IMG/VR virus record: IMGVR_UViG_3300030041_000065
Span: 1-27,475 of that record
DNA length: 27,475 bases
Origin: a virus
Direction: 5' to 3' (one strand)
Position 1 is the stretch's first letter. Each line of letters opens with the position of its first letter. The notes under the pieces were generated by a model. The model was not told the DNA's origin, did not search any database, and saw nothing but the letters and a program-made list of their open reading frames with translations. Position numbers and translations under genes: made by a program. Shown here in pieces: positions 20,016 through 27,475 of this stretch.

Positions 20016-20752
20016 TGACCACCATTAAGCAATTCCTTGACGATAGTTATCGACTGATAAACCCTAGCAATCCTACACAACCATTGCACGGGAATGATTT
20101 ATCTTTTGGATTGAGAAGACTCAACGACTTGCTAACATCGTATGCCGCTGATGGCCTTATGATGACGATTGCGTCAACGCAAACCGTAGCGCTAACAGTC
20201 GGCCAAGAATTTGTAACTGCAGGCCCTCCCCCACCCGTTACGGTGCCGCCTACGCCTCCTTTGTATGATATCAGCATAGGACGCATGGCAAATTGGGAAA
20301 GTGCATGGTTAAACTTAATGGGCGTGGATTATCCGCTAGTATTCAAGACGCAAGACCAGTGGCATTCGGCATTTAAATACCAACCATTGTCTGGTTTGCC
20401 AAGATTTATTATTCCTTTTCCTGATGTGCAAAGCGTTTCATTTAGAATATATCCATCACCCAGCCAGTTCTTTCAGTTTTTCATTAGGGGAAAATTTCAA
20501 TTGCCTCCTTATATGTCCACCGATGACACGATGCTGACATTGCCAGGCTATTACAATCGATACTTCCTATTTGCCGTAGCTAAAGACTTAGCCATGTTTA
20601 AAGGCAGGATGGCAGCCTGGACGCCAATGTTAGAAGATGAATTGATGAAGGCCGTTAAGATTATACAGGCTAATTCTGAGGTAGATTTAGCTATTGTTGG
20701 CGATGAAGAGAGTTTGTTGAATGGCTCATGGCGAGTGAGGGCTGGCGTGTGA
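20015..20752 (+). CDS. gp4-like head-completion/tail adaptor protein, 245 aa
   Basis: The N-terminal part (FGLRRLNDLLTSYAADGLMMTI, about residues 33-54) is typical of phage adaptor proteins of the gp4 kind. These sit below the portal, close the filled head and begin tail assembly. A Pro-rich loop (about 71-86) precedes a strand-rich middle and a helical C-terminus. It is longer than P22 gp4 (166 aa). Position after coat and before the gp10-like gene supports the call. Confidence 0.65.
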   Translation: MTTIKQFLDDSYRLINPSNPTQPLHGNDLSFGLRRLNDLLTSYAADGLMMTIASTQTVALTVGQEFVTAGPPPPVTVPPTPPLYDISIGRMANWESAWLNLMGVDYPLVFKTQDQWHSAFKYQPLSGLPRFIIPFPDVQSVSFRIYPSPSQFFQFFIRGKFQLPPYMSTDDTMLTLPGYYNRYFLFAVAKDLAMFKGRMAAWTPMLEDELMKAVKIIQANSEVDLAIVGDEESLLNGSWRVRAGV

Positions 20753-20787
20753 GTCAATTAACTTATACCATAAATGGCCGCATAGAT

Positions 20788-20816
20788 TTAGACGCAAGTC
20801 GGTGTGGTGTTATAAT
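20788..20816 (+). promoter_or_regulatory. Promoter for the second homing endonuclease
   Basis: TTAGAC (20788-20793) and a perfect TATAAT (20811-20816) are 17 bases apart. A start near 20823 gives a leader of about 22 bases to the ATG at 20845. Confidence 0.6.
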
Positions 20817-20844
20817 TTCTCTTTTTAAAATGAAAGAGGAAACG

Positions 20845-21624
20845 ATGGTTAAGTTAATAGATATATCATCTGGTGAGATCAATGGTTTTAAAATAATAAA
20901 AGATTATGGTCGTTCAAACAAAAGAAGGCAGGTTGATGTTATTTGCAAGGGATGCCTAAAAGAATTTAAAACCGATATATCGGATCTTAGAAGAAAGAAA
21001 AGCTGCGGATGTCTTCCTTCATCACATCATTATTCTTTGCCAAGCGAAATCAACGGATTTAAGATTTTGAAAGATCTTGGAAGAGAGAAAGGAAAAACAA
21101 GAAAAGCCTTGGTTATATGCAAAGAGTGCAACCAAGAAAAAATAATGGATGCTTATTATTTAAAAAATAGAAAGCATTGCGGGTGTTTGCGCCCGGAAGA
21201 AATGGAATGCTCTTACAGAAGATCTCATCCTAGATTAGTTCAAATTTTCAAATGCATGAGAGCGCGTTGTTATTATAAAAAAGATAATAATTTCCATAAT
21301 TATGGCGAAAAAGGAATTAAAATTTGTAATGAATGGCTTGAAAAGCCTGATTTATTTTGCGAATGGTCTCTAAAAAATGGATACAATGATAATTTATCCA
21401 TTGATCGCATAGATAATAATAAAAACTATGAACCAAATAACTGCAAATGGTCAGATTCCAAAGATCAAGCCAGAAATAGAAAAGGAATTAAATTATCAAT
21501 GGACAAGGCGAGATCGATTAGAAGAGAATCTTTAACCGAATCTATTGAGGATCTGGCCGTTAAATATAATGTTGCTATCGGAACAATTAAGCATGTTCTG
21601 GCAAAAACTCGGTGGGCAGAATAA
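20845..21624 (+). CDS. HNH homing endonuclease with twin zinc-finger repeats, 259 aa
   Basis: The catalytic part has LSIDRIDNNKNYEPNNCKW (about residues 184-202), a classical phage HNH motif, preceded by a CMRARCYYKKDNNFHNYG segment. The N-terminus holds two about 55-residue repeats, each INGFKI(I/L)KD, then CxxC, then CGC (about 12-56 and 69-114), likely zinc modules for DNA binding. The C-terminus has a helix-turn-helix (about 222-256). GAGG lies six bases before the ATG at 20845; the longer frame from 20728 lies inside the previous gene. The stop TAA overlaps the next ATG, so it sits exactly at a gene junction. Confidence 0.85.
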   Translation: MVKLIDISSGEINGFKIIKDYGRSNKRRQVDVICKGCLKEFKTDISDLRRKKSCGCLPSSHHYSLPSEINGFKILKDLGREKGKTRKALVICKECNQEKIMDAYYLKNRKHCGCLRPEEMECSYRRSHPRLVQIFKCMRARCYYKKDNNFHNYGEKGIKICNEWLEKPDLFCEWSLKNGYNDNLSIDRIDNNKNYEPNNCKWSDSKDQARNRKGIKLSMDKARSIRRESLTESIEDLAVKYNVAIGTIKHVLAKTRWAE

Positions 21625-23402
21625 TGGCATTCAAAGAATTTCCACCTACAGAGTTACTTCCAATCTTCTGCTTTTTTGACAGACAGCGATTTATTTCTGC
21701 GGGTTCAATGGACTGCGCTAATTGGTATTCTATCTCCATGCCTGATGGCAAGAATGGCCAAGCTCTCTACCCTTGCATGGGAAGACAACATATAACTGAT
21801 GGCTTTGGTCAAAACAAACTCATATTCAATACCGAGCCATCCAAAGTATTTAAATCTGTAAATTTCATTTATGTTATAGATGGCACAAGTGTTATTCAAA
21901 TTGACCAATTTTTGAATCAAATTTTTGTTGGCAGTATTCCACTTGGTTCAACTTGCTGGTTTGCTTATCTTCCTGTGGGAAATGTGACCTATGTCGGCCT
22001 AACGACCGGCACAAGTATGTTTATCATTACTGTGACATTTGTGAAAGTGACAGACTCTAATTTGCCCGTTAATCCTTTGTATATAGCCACATTTGGTAAT
22101 AGTTTCGTCGTTAGTAGCGCTAACACTCCTAATTATGGTGTTTCAGCGGTGAATCTTGGCGGTGTTCCATTAAATCCTGCAACTTGTTTCACGGAAAATG
22201 GTGCTCCTATATTCAATAGGGCGTCAGGCGTTATAGGGCAAATGGGTGTATTACATAACCAGCTTTATATTTTCTGTGATTTTACGACAGATATCTGGTC
22301 CAATATTCCAACACAGATAACGTCAGGCGGCGTAACCAGAGATTTTCCATTTAAACTAAGCTCTTCTTATAATTGGGATTACGGGATTGCAGATCCATTA
22401 TCATTAAGCATTGATTTTGGCATGATGACTTGGCTTGCCAAGAATTCTACGGGATTGCGCACATTTATGACTTCAAATGGTCAGCAACCTACGCCGATAT
22501 CAACACAGGCTATTAATGTTTTATTACAAAATTCCAGTGATACCATTGATGGGGTTAGCCCCTTCATTTCTGGGCCGGTTAATGGCTTCTTATATCAATA
22601 TGAAAATACGATATTTTACCGAGTATCTGCTGGTTCTTATTTAAATTATCTTCAGTTAGATATTCAAGATTCAGCAAGTGCCCTTGAGTTCAATTTCTCT
22701 ACTCAAAAATGGGGGAGAGTGATTGAATTAAATGGTGAAAGAAACCGCATTCAAAAGCATGTATTTTTCATTAATAAGCATCTTGTTACTGTAATGGGTG
22801 ATAATGCAATATACGAGATGGCTGGTAATATTTATCATAATGAATTAATTACACCTAATACTAATCCGCAAGATGTGAACGCATTCACTAAATATCCGAT
22901 GCGCTACGAGCTTATCACGCAACAAATATTTGAACCCGATTATTCTGAGTTCATTACAGATTACGTGCAAATTGACTTTGTATTTGGTGACAAGACATTT
23001 TATAAAAACAATGCGCCATTTGATAATACAGTATTTATCATTACTGAAGATAGTAACCCCGATTGCCCAACATTTGTTATCACAGAGGATGCGGGGACGA
23101 CCGGCGATCCAATTTTTGTTATCACCGAAGATGGTAATACCCCTGGCTTTAGTGATAATCATTACAATGCGCTATTTAAGCCTTATATAGCCCTTTATGC
23201 CTCCGATGATGGCGGCGTAACGTTTGAATCCTATGATTTAAGAGAATTCTCGCCGTTAGGCGAATATCGCTGGATTATGCGATGGTATGAGATGGGAACT
23301 TCAAGAAACAGGGTTTACAAGCTCATCTGTGTGAGTTCGGCACCTATTGTCATACTTGGCGCGGTTCACTCAAGACGCAGGGCAAGCGGAGGCGCAAACT
23401 AA
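21624..23402 (+). CDS. gp10-like packaged-DNA stabilisation/tail hub protein, 592 aa
   Basis: The protein is strand-rich with blades such as FIYVIDGTSVIQID (about residues 77-90) and GVLHNQLYIFCDFTTDIWS, fitting a beta-propeller tail-hub protein like P22 gp10. That protein plugs the portal and holds the DNA in. Gene order supports this call. It is longer than P22 gp10 (472 aa), partly because of a threefold F(I/V)ITED repeat near residues 470-505. The ATG at 21624 overlaps the endonuclease stop; a GTG at 21612 would add four residues. Confidence 0.7.
   Translation: MAFKEFPPTELLPIFCFFDRQRFISAGSMDCANWYSISMPDGKNGQALYPCMGRQHITDGFGQNKLIFNTEPSKVFKSVNFIYVIDGTSVIQIDQFLNQIFVGSIPLGSTCWFAYLPVGNVTYVGLTTGTSMFIITVTFVKVTDSNLPVNPLYIATFGNSFVVSSANTPNYGVSAVNLGGVPLNPATCFTENGAPIFNRASGVIGQMGVLHNQLYIFCDFTTDIWSNIPTQITSGGVTRDFPFKLSSSYNWDYGIADPLSLSIDFGMMTWLAKNSTGLRTFMTSNGQQPTPISTQAINVLLQNSSDTIDGVSPFISGPVNGFLYQYENTIFYRVSAGSYLNYLQLDIQDSASALEFNFSTQKWGRVIELNGERNRIQKHVFFINKHLVTVMGDNAIYEMAGNIYHNELITPNTNPQDVNAFTKYPMRYELITQQIFEPDYSEFITDYVQIDFVFGDKTFYKNNAPFDNTVFIITEDSNPDCPTFVITEDAGTTGDPIFVITEDGNTPGFSDNHYNALFKPYIALYASDDGGVTFESYDLREFSPLGEYRWIMRWYEMGTSRNRVYKLICVSSAPIVILGAVHSRRRASGGAN
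23031..23132 (+). repeat. Three tandem F(I/V)ITED coding repeats
   Basis: FIITED, FVITED and FVITED begin at 23034, 23073 and 23115, 39 and 42 bases apart. The DNA copies differ at third positions, so the repeats are old and kept at the protein level. Confidence 0.7.
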
Positions 23403-23713
23403 TGCCTTTATTCTTGGATAGGATTGACGCTGCCCCATTGCAAGATGATGATTTCTCATTTTCATTCAATTCATGGGTATCAACTACAGTTGATTCACTG
23501 AACGAAATCATTATAGATATACAGAATCAGTTTAATGGGATTGGAACGCCCTACGGCCCTGTCACTTTAACGCAGGCACAAATCATCACATTAAACACTG
23601 CGGGCCTTTTAAGTGATGGCGTGCTCATTTATTGCACAGACCATATCCCACCATGTTATGTGGGTCGAATATCGGGCGCTCTAGTTCAATTTTCAACGAC
23701 AGCGTTTCCTTAA
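23402..23713 (+). CDS. Small tail-region protein, 103 aa
   Basis: The ATG overlaps the gp10-like stop (TAATG). The C-terminal part (YCTDHIPPCYVGRISGALVQF, about 77-97) resembles a short strand-rich motif seen in phage tail or structural proteins. It occupies the place where P22 has the tail needle or gp14 genes, but it is far shorter than the needle. The function is inferred from position only. Confidence 0.6.
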   Translation: MPLFLDRIDAAPLQDDDFSFSFNSWVSTTVDSLNEIIIDIQNQFNGIGTPYGPVTLTQAQIITLNTAGLLSDGVLIYCTDHIPPCYVGRISGALVQFSTTAFP

Positions 23714-23722
23714 GGAATTATT

Positions 23723-24352
23723 ATGGGTTTATTTGATATGTTCTCAAGCTTTCTCAACCCTGGGAAGGGCTATAAAAAAGGCCAAGAGCAGCTTGATAAG
23801 TATTATCAGCAAGGGCAAAACTATTTACAGCCTTATCAGCAGCATGGTGAAGAGGCTTATGGGCATCTTAATGAGGCAATGCAAGACTTGCTTAACCCCT
23901 CTGGGCTTCATGATAGATGGCTTCAGGATTATCAGCAAAGTGATGCGGCTACGATGGCCCAGGAACGCGCCATGAATCAAGGCAATCGAGCAGCTAGCTC
24001 AATGGGCCTCAGTGGTTCATCACCCGCATTGCAAGCCATTCAAGCCGGTACAAATCAAATAGGCGCTGAAGACCAACAAAGATACATCGAGCAGATGATT
24101 CAGCAATACCTGCAAGGTGCGGGATTAGCTCAAGACATCTATGGAGTCGGCGCTAATGCAGGTAATCAGTTGAGCAATAATGCTACCAATATGGGGCAAA
24201 ACTCCGCTCAGATGAAATTTAATCAAGTAAATGCTCCCGGTGAATTATTTGGTAAATTATTGGGTGCAGGTGCCAATTTATATGGAGCACAGCAAGGCGC
24301 TAACGCTATGAACAATATGTCCAAAGCTTGGTCAACAACTGGGGGCCAGTAA
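23723..24352 (+). CDS. Putative DNA ejection protein, gp7-like by position, 209 aa
   Basis: AAGGA precedes the ATG. The protein is Gln/Asn/Gly/Ala-rich and helical with low-complexity blocks, typical of internal virion proteins that leave the head before the DNA. Its length (P22 gp7 is 229) and order support an ejection role. There is no catalytic motif. The stop overlaps the next ATG (TAATG). Confidence 0.6.
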   Translation: MGLFDMFSSFLNPGKGYKKGQEQLDKYYQQGQNYLQPYQQHGEEAYGHLNEAMQDLLNPSGLHDRWLQDYQQSDAATMAQERAMNQGNRAASSMGLSGSSPALQAIQAGTNQIGAEDQQRYIEQMIQQYLQGAGLAQDIYGVGANAGNQLSNNATNMGQNSAQMKFNQVNAPGELFGKLLGAGANLYGAQQGANAMNNMSKAWSTTGGQ

Positions 24353-25782
24353 TGCCATTAAATATCCCAAATTATACTGGCGGCGCAGAGGCTCTTCAAA
24401 GAGGGGTGGAGCAAGGCACAGGTTTATGGCAACAAATGATGGGGCATGGGATAAATCTTGGGAAAATGCACCAACAAGGTCAGCAATTTAACCAAACTTT
24501 AGGTTTTAATGAAAAACAATTAGCGCAACAGCATATGCATCATCAAGATACTATTGGCATACAGATGAAACAATTAGAGCAGGCTGCCGCTTTATTGCCT
24601 TATCAAATTCAACATTTAATAGACCAACACCAGATAACACCTTATCAAGCACAAAATTTATATGCTCAAGGTATGAGCCATTTAGCTCAAGCTAAAAAGG
24701 ATATGATGTTTGCTAATTTGTTAGATCCAAACGGTGGACAAATGTCTATGCCTGGACAGCAATCCAACATTATGTCTCCTCCTGTTCAGCCTCAAGGCAT
24801 TATGAACCCACCAATGCAAGCGCAAAATATGCAAATGCCTATGGGCCAAAGAAGTGCGCCTATGCAGCAAGCTCCTATGGGAATGGCTCCTCAAGGTCAA
24901 CCACATCAACAACGGTCTAATGTTCCATATCCGCAACAAGCACAACCACCTGCACAGCCAGCACAGCAAACCGTAACGCCAGAGCAAATTAAACAGGAAG
25001 TGGCTCAGTCTTCAGGATTTATCGATCCAGCAGATTTAAAACCAGGCGAAACAGTCACCATAAGACCTGCTCAGCCTGGAAAAGAACGGCTTGATAATGT
25101 AGCTGGATTGATGGGAATTCCAGGTGTGACGCCCACTGTCGTTGATGGCGTTCAATATGAAAGATGGCCTAGCGGTAAATTAACAGCGACAAGAACAGGT
25201 GCAAGCCCAGAGCAAAAAGCTGAACTTGAAACCAAAAAGAAAGAACAGCAAGAAACAAATAAACGCCATGTGATTGAACGTCAAAAATTAGAAGAAGAAT
25301 TGCCGAAGGCTAAAAAAGATTATGAATTAATTGAACAGTTAGAAAAATTGTATGAAAAAAATAAAGGCCATGAAAAAGAATGGTGGGGAAATGTTGTCCC
25401 TGGAAAACTTGGAGAAATACAGGGTGGCTTAAGAAAATATTACGCAAAGGGTGAAGATTATGGTCGCATACAAGATATCACGGGGAAATTAGTAGGCAAA
25501 CAATCCAATGAATACTCTTCTAGGGGTCTTCAAACAGGCTTGCAGATGGCTGAAAAAAATAAACCAGGATTCAATGAAGATTACAGCATTGCAAAAGGTA
25601 AAGTATTGCAATTAAAAGAAAGTGCCAAAAAAGGATTAGATATTGCTGAAAAGCGCCTAAAAGATTTACAAAGCGGAAAAGCAGGAAAATCAGAAGGTAA
25701 TGAACCTGAAGAAACAAAAACTATTAATGGTAAAACTTATTATAAATATGCTGATGGATGGCATGACGAGATGATTAAGTAA
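24352..25782 (+). CDS. Putative DNA ejection protein, gp20-like by position, 476 aa
   Basis: The ATG at 24352 overlaps the previous stop and is preferred to the start eight codons earlier. A Gln/His/Leu helical N-terminus (about 10-120) is followed by a Met/Gln/Pro-rich low-complexity stretch (about 129-212), then a mixed domain and a Lys/Glu-rich coiled coil (about 285-460). P22 gp20 is 471 aa and occupies the same order. Such proteins help form the periplasmic channel for DNA entry. Confidence 0.6.
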   Translation: MPLNIPNYTGGAEALQRGVEQGTGLWQQMMGHGINLGKMHQQGQQFNQTLGFNEKQLAQQHMHHQDTIGIQMKQLEQAAALLPYQIQHLIDQHQITPYQAQNLYAQGMSHLAQAKKDMMFANLLDPNGGQMSMPGQQSNIMSPPVQPQGIMNPPMQAQNMQMPMGQRSAPMQQAPMGMAPQGQPHQQRSNVPYPQQAQPPAQPAQQTVTPEQIKQEVAQSSGFIDPADLKPGETVTIRPAQPGKERLDNVAGLMGIPGVTPTVVDGVQYERWPSGKLTATRTGASPEQKAELETKKKEQQETNKRHVIERQKLEEELPKAKKDYELIEQLEKLYEKNKGHEKEWWGNVVPGKLGEIQGGLRKYYAKGEDYGRIQDITGKLVGKQSNEYSSRGLQTGLQMAEKNKPGFNEDYSIAKGKVLQLKESAKKGLDIAEKRLKDLQSGKAGKSEGNEPEETKTINGKTYYKYADGWHDEMIK

Positions 25783-27475
25783 TGGCCAAAATAACCGATC
25801 CTACATTATTAGCTGAGCTTGAAACGCCACAAAAAAGCAGTCGCGTTACAGATCCGGCTATCTTAGCAGAGCTGGAAGGGAATCAAGGGGCAGCTAATCA
25901 AGAAGCTCCTTATAAGCCACAAGGGTGGGGATCTGTTGGGGGTGATGTTGGTCGCTTAGCCATGGGCGCTATCCCAGAAGCATTGCGATCTATCCCAGGA
26001 TTAATACAGGGCGCGGGAAATCTTGCGCTTGAAGTTGGTCAAAATGAAGTACAGCCAGGGAAAATAAATCCTAGAATTGCAGCATCTGTAGCTATTGGAT
26101 TCCCAGACTTTATAAGAAAAGTATTAAATCAGCCTGGCCGAGGGGTTGAATATCTTGGTGAGAAAGCAATAGTTTCTCCTGAAGCTCATCAGTATGGCAA
26201 AAAAATGCAACTTCCTGAAACGGGATTGATGGAGAAGTTTTTAGGAAAAACAACAGAAGGTGAACAGTTTGCGCATGGTTTAGCACCGTTTATTTTGCTA
26301 AGAAATCAATTGGCAGCAGCTCCCGCAACAACTACCGGAGCTATTGCAGGTATTGAGGGAGAAAATCCCTTTGCTGGCGCTCTCTTGGGTAAGGCCGCTC
26401 AAAAGACAGGCGAGGCCGTTGGCGGTCTTAAAAAAGAATTTCAAAATAGAAAAATATTAAATGAATTAAAATCCGAAGGTAATACCTATGGAGACGAATT
26501 AAAAGCCAATGTAAATGAATTACAAGCCAAGCTTCCCACTTATGAAGAAAGTATAAAAACAGCTCAAGAGCAAGCCGCCGAATCTGCCCAAGCATTGCAA
26601 AAAGCCGAAGAACTTCAAGCACAAGCTACGGCTAATCATCCTTCTGAATTTGAAAACATTCAAAATGAAAAGTTTAGAATTCAAGAAGAAGGCATAGAGG
26701 CTGAACAGCAAGCCTTTGCTAAACAGCAAGAAATAGCACAGCAAGAATTAGCGCAACAACAACAAGCATTAGCTGCACAGCAAGAGCAAGCTCAAAAAGC
26801 ACAAGAAGCGCAGCAAAACCTAGAAAATATTAAATATGAAACTGGCCATGCTTCATCTTTTGCTTTGAATAACAAGATTAGAAATAATCAGGAAGCTTTG
26901 CAAGAATTGAATCAGCAAATAGAACAAGCGCCTGATATTTCACATTTGCCACAAGCAGAAAAGATATTTGCAGAATCTGAAAAGCAATTAGCAGAAACTG
27001 AAAAACAATTAACATCGAATGAATTTAAATTAAACAGAATGCTTGGGGAAGGTAGCGCACATAATGCACGCGTTGCTAAGATTATTTTTGAAAAGCAAAA
27101 TGAAGTCGAAAAAGGAATCGATAAAGAATATAGGGATATTGGAGAAGCCTCAAAGGATTATAATATTCCATTAAATGAAAACCCTGAATTGGTTCAGTTG
27201 GAAAAAGACTTGAGAGCAATGGCTCCCAATGCTACTGATGCTGAGTTTGCAAAATTATTTGAAAAAGCATCTAAGCAATTAGGTGTTACGCCAGAAAAAT
27301 CAGTGCCAGCCAAAGAATATTTACAGAAATATCGTTCTAAAAGAAATGAAGGTTTTAATTTGATACGCCAAAGTAATGATAAAGGCGGAAGTTCTACAGT
27401 AGAAGGAAAAATGCTTAGGGACGCTGGTCAAAAAGCATTATCCGATGCTGACAATATGCTTTCTACCTATCAGCG
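25782..27475 (+). CDS. Large ejection protein, gp16-like by position, partial (564 aa visible)
   Basis: The frame is open from the ATG at 25782, in a TAATG overlap, to the end of the window without a stop, so the C-terminus is missing. The N-terminus has a short tandem repeat (TDPTLLAELE, then TDPAILAELE), a pattern common at the start of large phage internal proteins. A Gly/Ala/Leu-rich region with hydrophobic character (about 45-110) is followed by a very long Gln/Glu/Ala coiled coil (about 230-420). P22 gp16 has 609 residues. Any enzymatic domain would lie beyond the window. Confidence 0.6.
   Translation, partial: MAKITDPTLLAELETPQKSSRVTDPAILAELEGNQGAANQEAPYKPQGWGSVGGDVGRLAMGAIPEALRSIPGLIQGAGNLALEVGQNEVQPGKINPRIAASVAIGFPDFIRKVLNQPGRGVEYLGEKAIVSPEAHQYGKKMQLPETGLMEKFLGKTTEGEQFAHGLAPFILLRNQLAAAPATTTGAIAGIEGENPFAGALLGKAAQKTGEAVGGLKKEFQNRKILNELKSEGNTYGDELKANVNELQAKLPTYEESIKTAQEQAAESAQALQKAEELQAQATANHPSEFENIQNEKFRIQEEGIEAEQQAFAKQQEIAQQELAQQQQALAAQQEQAQKAQEAQQNLENIKYETGHASSFALNNKIRNNQEALQELNQQIEQAPDISHLPQAEKIFAESEKQLAETEKQLTSNEFKLNRMLGEGSAHNARVAKIIFEKQNEVEKGIDKEYRDIGEASKDYNIPLNENPELVQLEKDLRAMAPNATDAEFAKLFEKASKQLGVTPEKSVPAKEYLQKYRSKRNEGFNLIRQSNDKGGSSTVEGKMLRDAGQKALSDADNMLSTYQ

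Noticed and set aside
20728-20844. 39-residue N-terminal extension of the second HNH protein
   Set aside because: It would start inside the gp4-like gene and run through the promoter at 20788-20816. The ATG at 20845 has a proper ribosome site.
24721-24987. Arg/Leu/His-rich antisense ORF
   Set aside because: It is a shadow of the Met/Gln/Pro low-complexity stretch of the ejection protein, whose codons give Arg, Leu and His on the other strand.
1-27475. CRISPR array, insertion sequence, integrase or attachment site
   Set aside because: No regularly spaced repeats with spacers, no transposase and no recombinase frame were seen on either strand.

Overview
The window is a segment of a tailed double-stranded DNA phage (or prophage) of the P22-like, short-tailed type. 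The evidence is gene order and protein features on the right half: terminase small and large subunits, a portal with a long coiled-coil tail, a scaffold, a P22-fold coat protein with an I-domain-like insertion, gp4-like and gp10-like head-completion proteins, then three Gln-rich proteins whose lengths and order match the P22 ejection proteins gp7, gp20 and gp16. The DNA is AT-rich, with good Shine-Dalgarno sites and sigma70-type promoters, so a low-GC proteobacterial (probably gammaproteobacterial) host is likely. This host call is inference. No integrase, repressor or lysis gene was recognised, so lifestyle is open.

Layout: (1) 1-4737, minus strand: about 22 tightly packed small genes in one operon, mostly joined by ATGA, TGATG or 8-11 base overlaps. 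Recognisable members are a RecT/ERF-like annealing protein (2525-3292), a conserved phage protein beside it (3836-4147), two DUF1737-like paralogues, a small lipoprotein and two membrane proteins. (2) 4738-4861: divergent promoters with nearly abutting -35 boxes. (3) 4862-10746, plus strand: early/middle small genes, including a ribbon-helix-helix protein, a winged-helix replication-type protein (6949-7599), a zinc-ribbon protein and a VRR-NUC nuclease (9969-10415). This run is interrupted at 5734-6186 by about 450 bases of non-coding, GC-richer DNA full of potential RNA helices, including a 64-nt tRNA-like fold without a D-arm. (4) 10743-11591, minus strand: a second short operon of small genes, two of them tiny membrane peptides. 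(5) 11592-11947: a 356-base control region with two divergent promoters, a palindromic operator, a 15-bp inverted repeat and a helically phased TTAACA array. (6) 11948-27475, plus strand: the packaging, head and tail module, interrupted by two unrelated homing-type endonucleases, one antisense between scaffold and coat (17689-18288) and one with its own promoter between the gp4-like and gp10-like genes (20845-21624). The last gene runs off the window end.

How it fits together: the left and middle blocks probably carry DNA replication, recombination and host-takeover functions under the divergent promoters. The right block is expressed from the promoter near 11887-11915, with a strong terminator just after the coat gene (19768-19801) that would lower expression of the genes beyond it. 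The most novel-looking material is the structured non-coding locus at 5734-6186 and the phased repeat region at 11700-11900.
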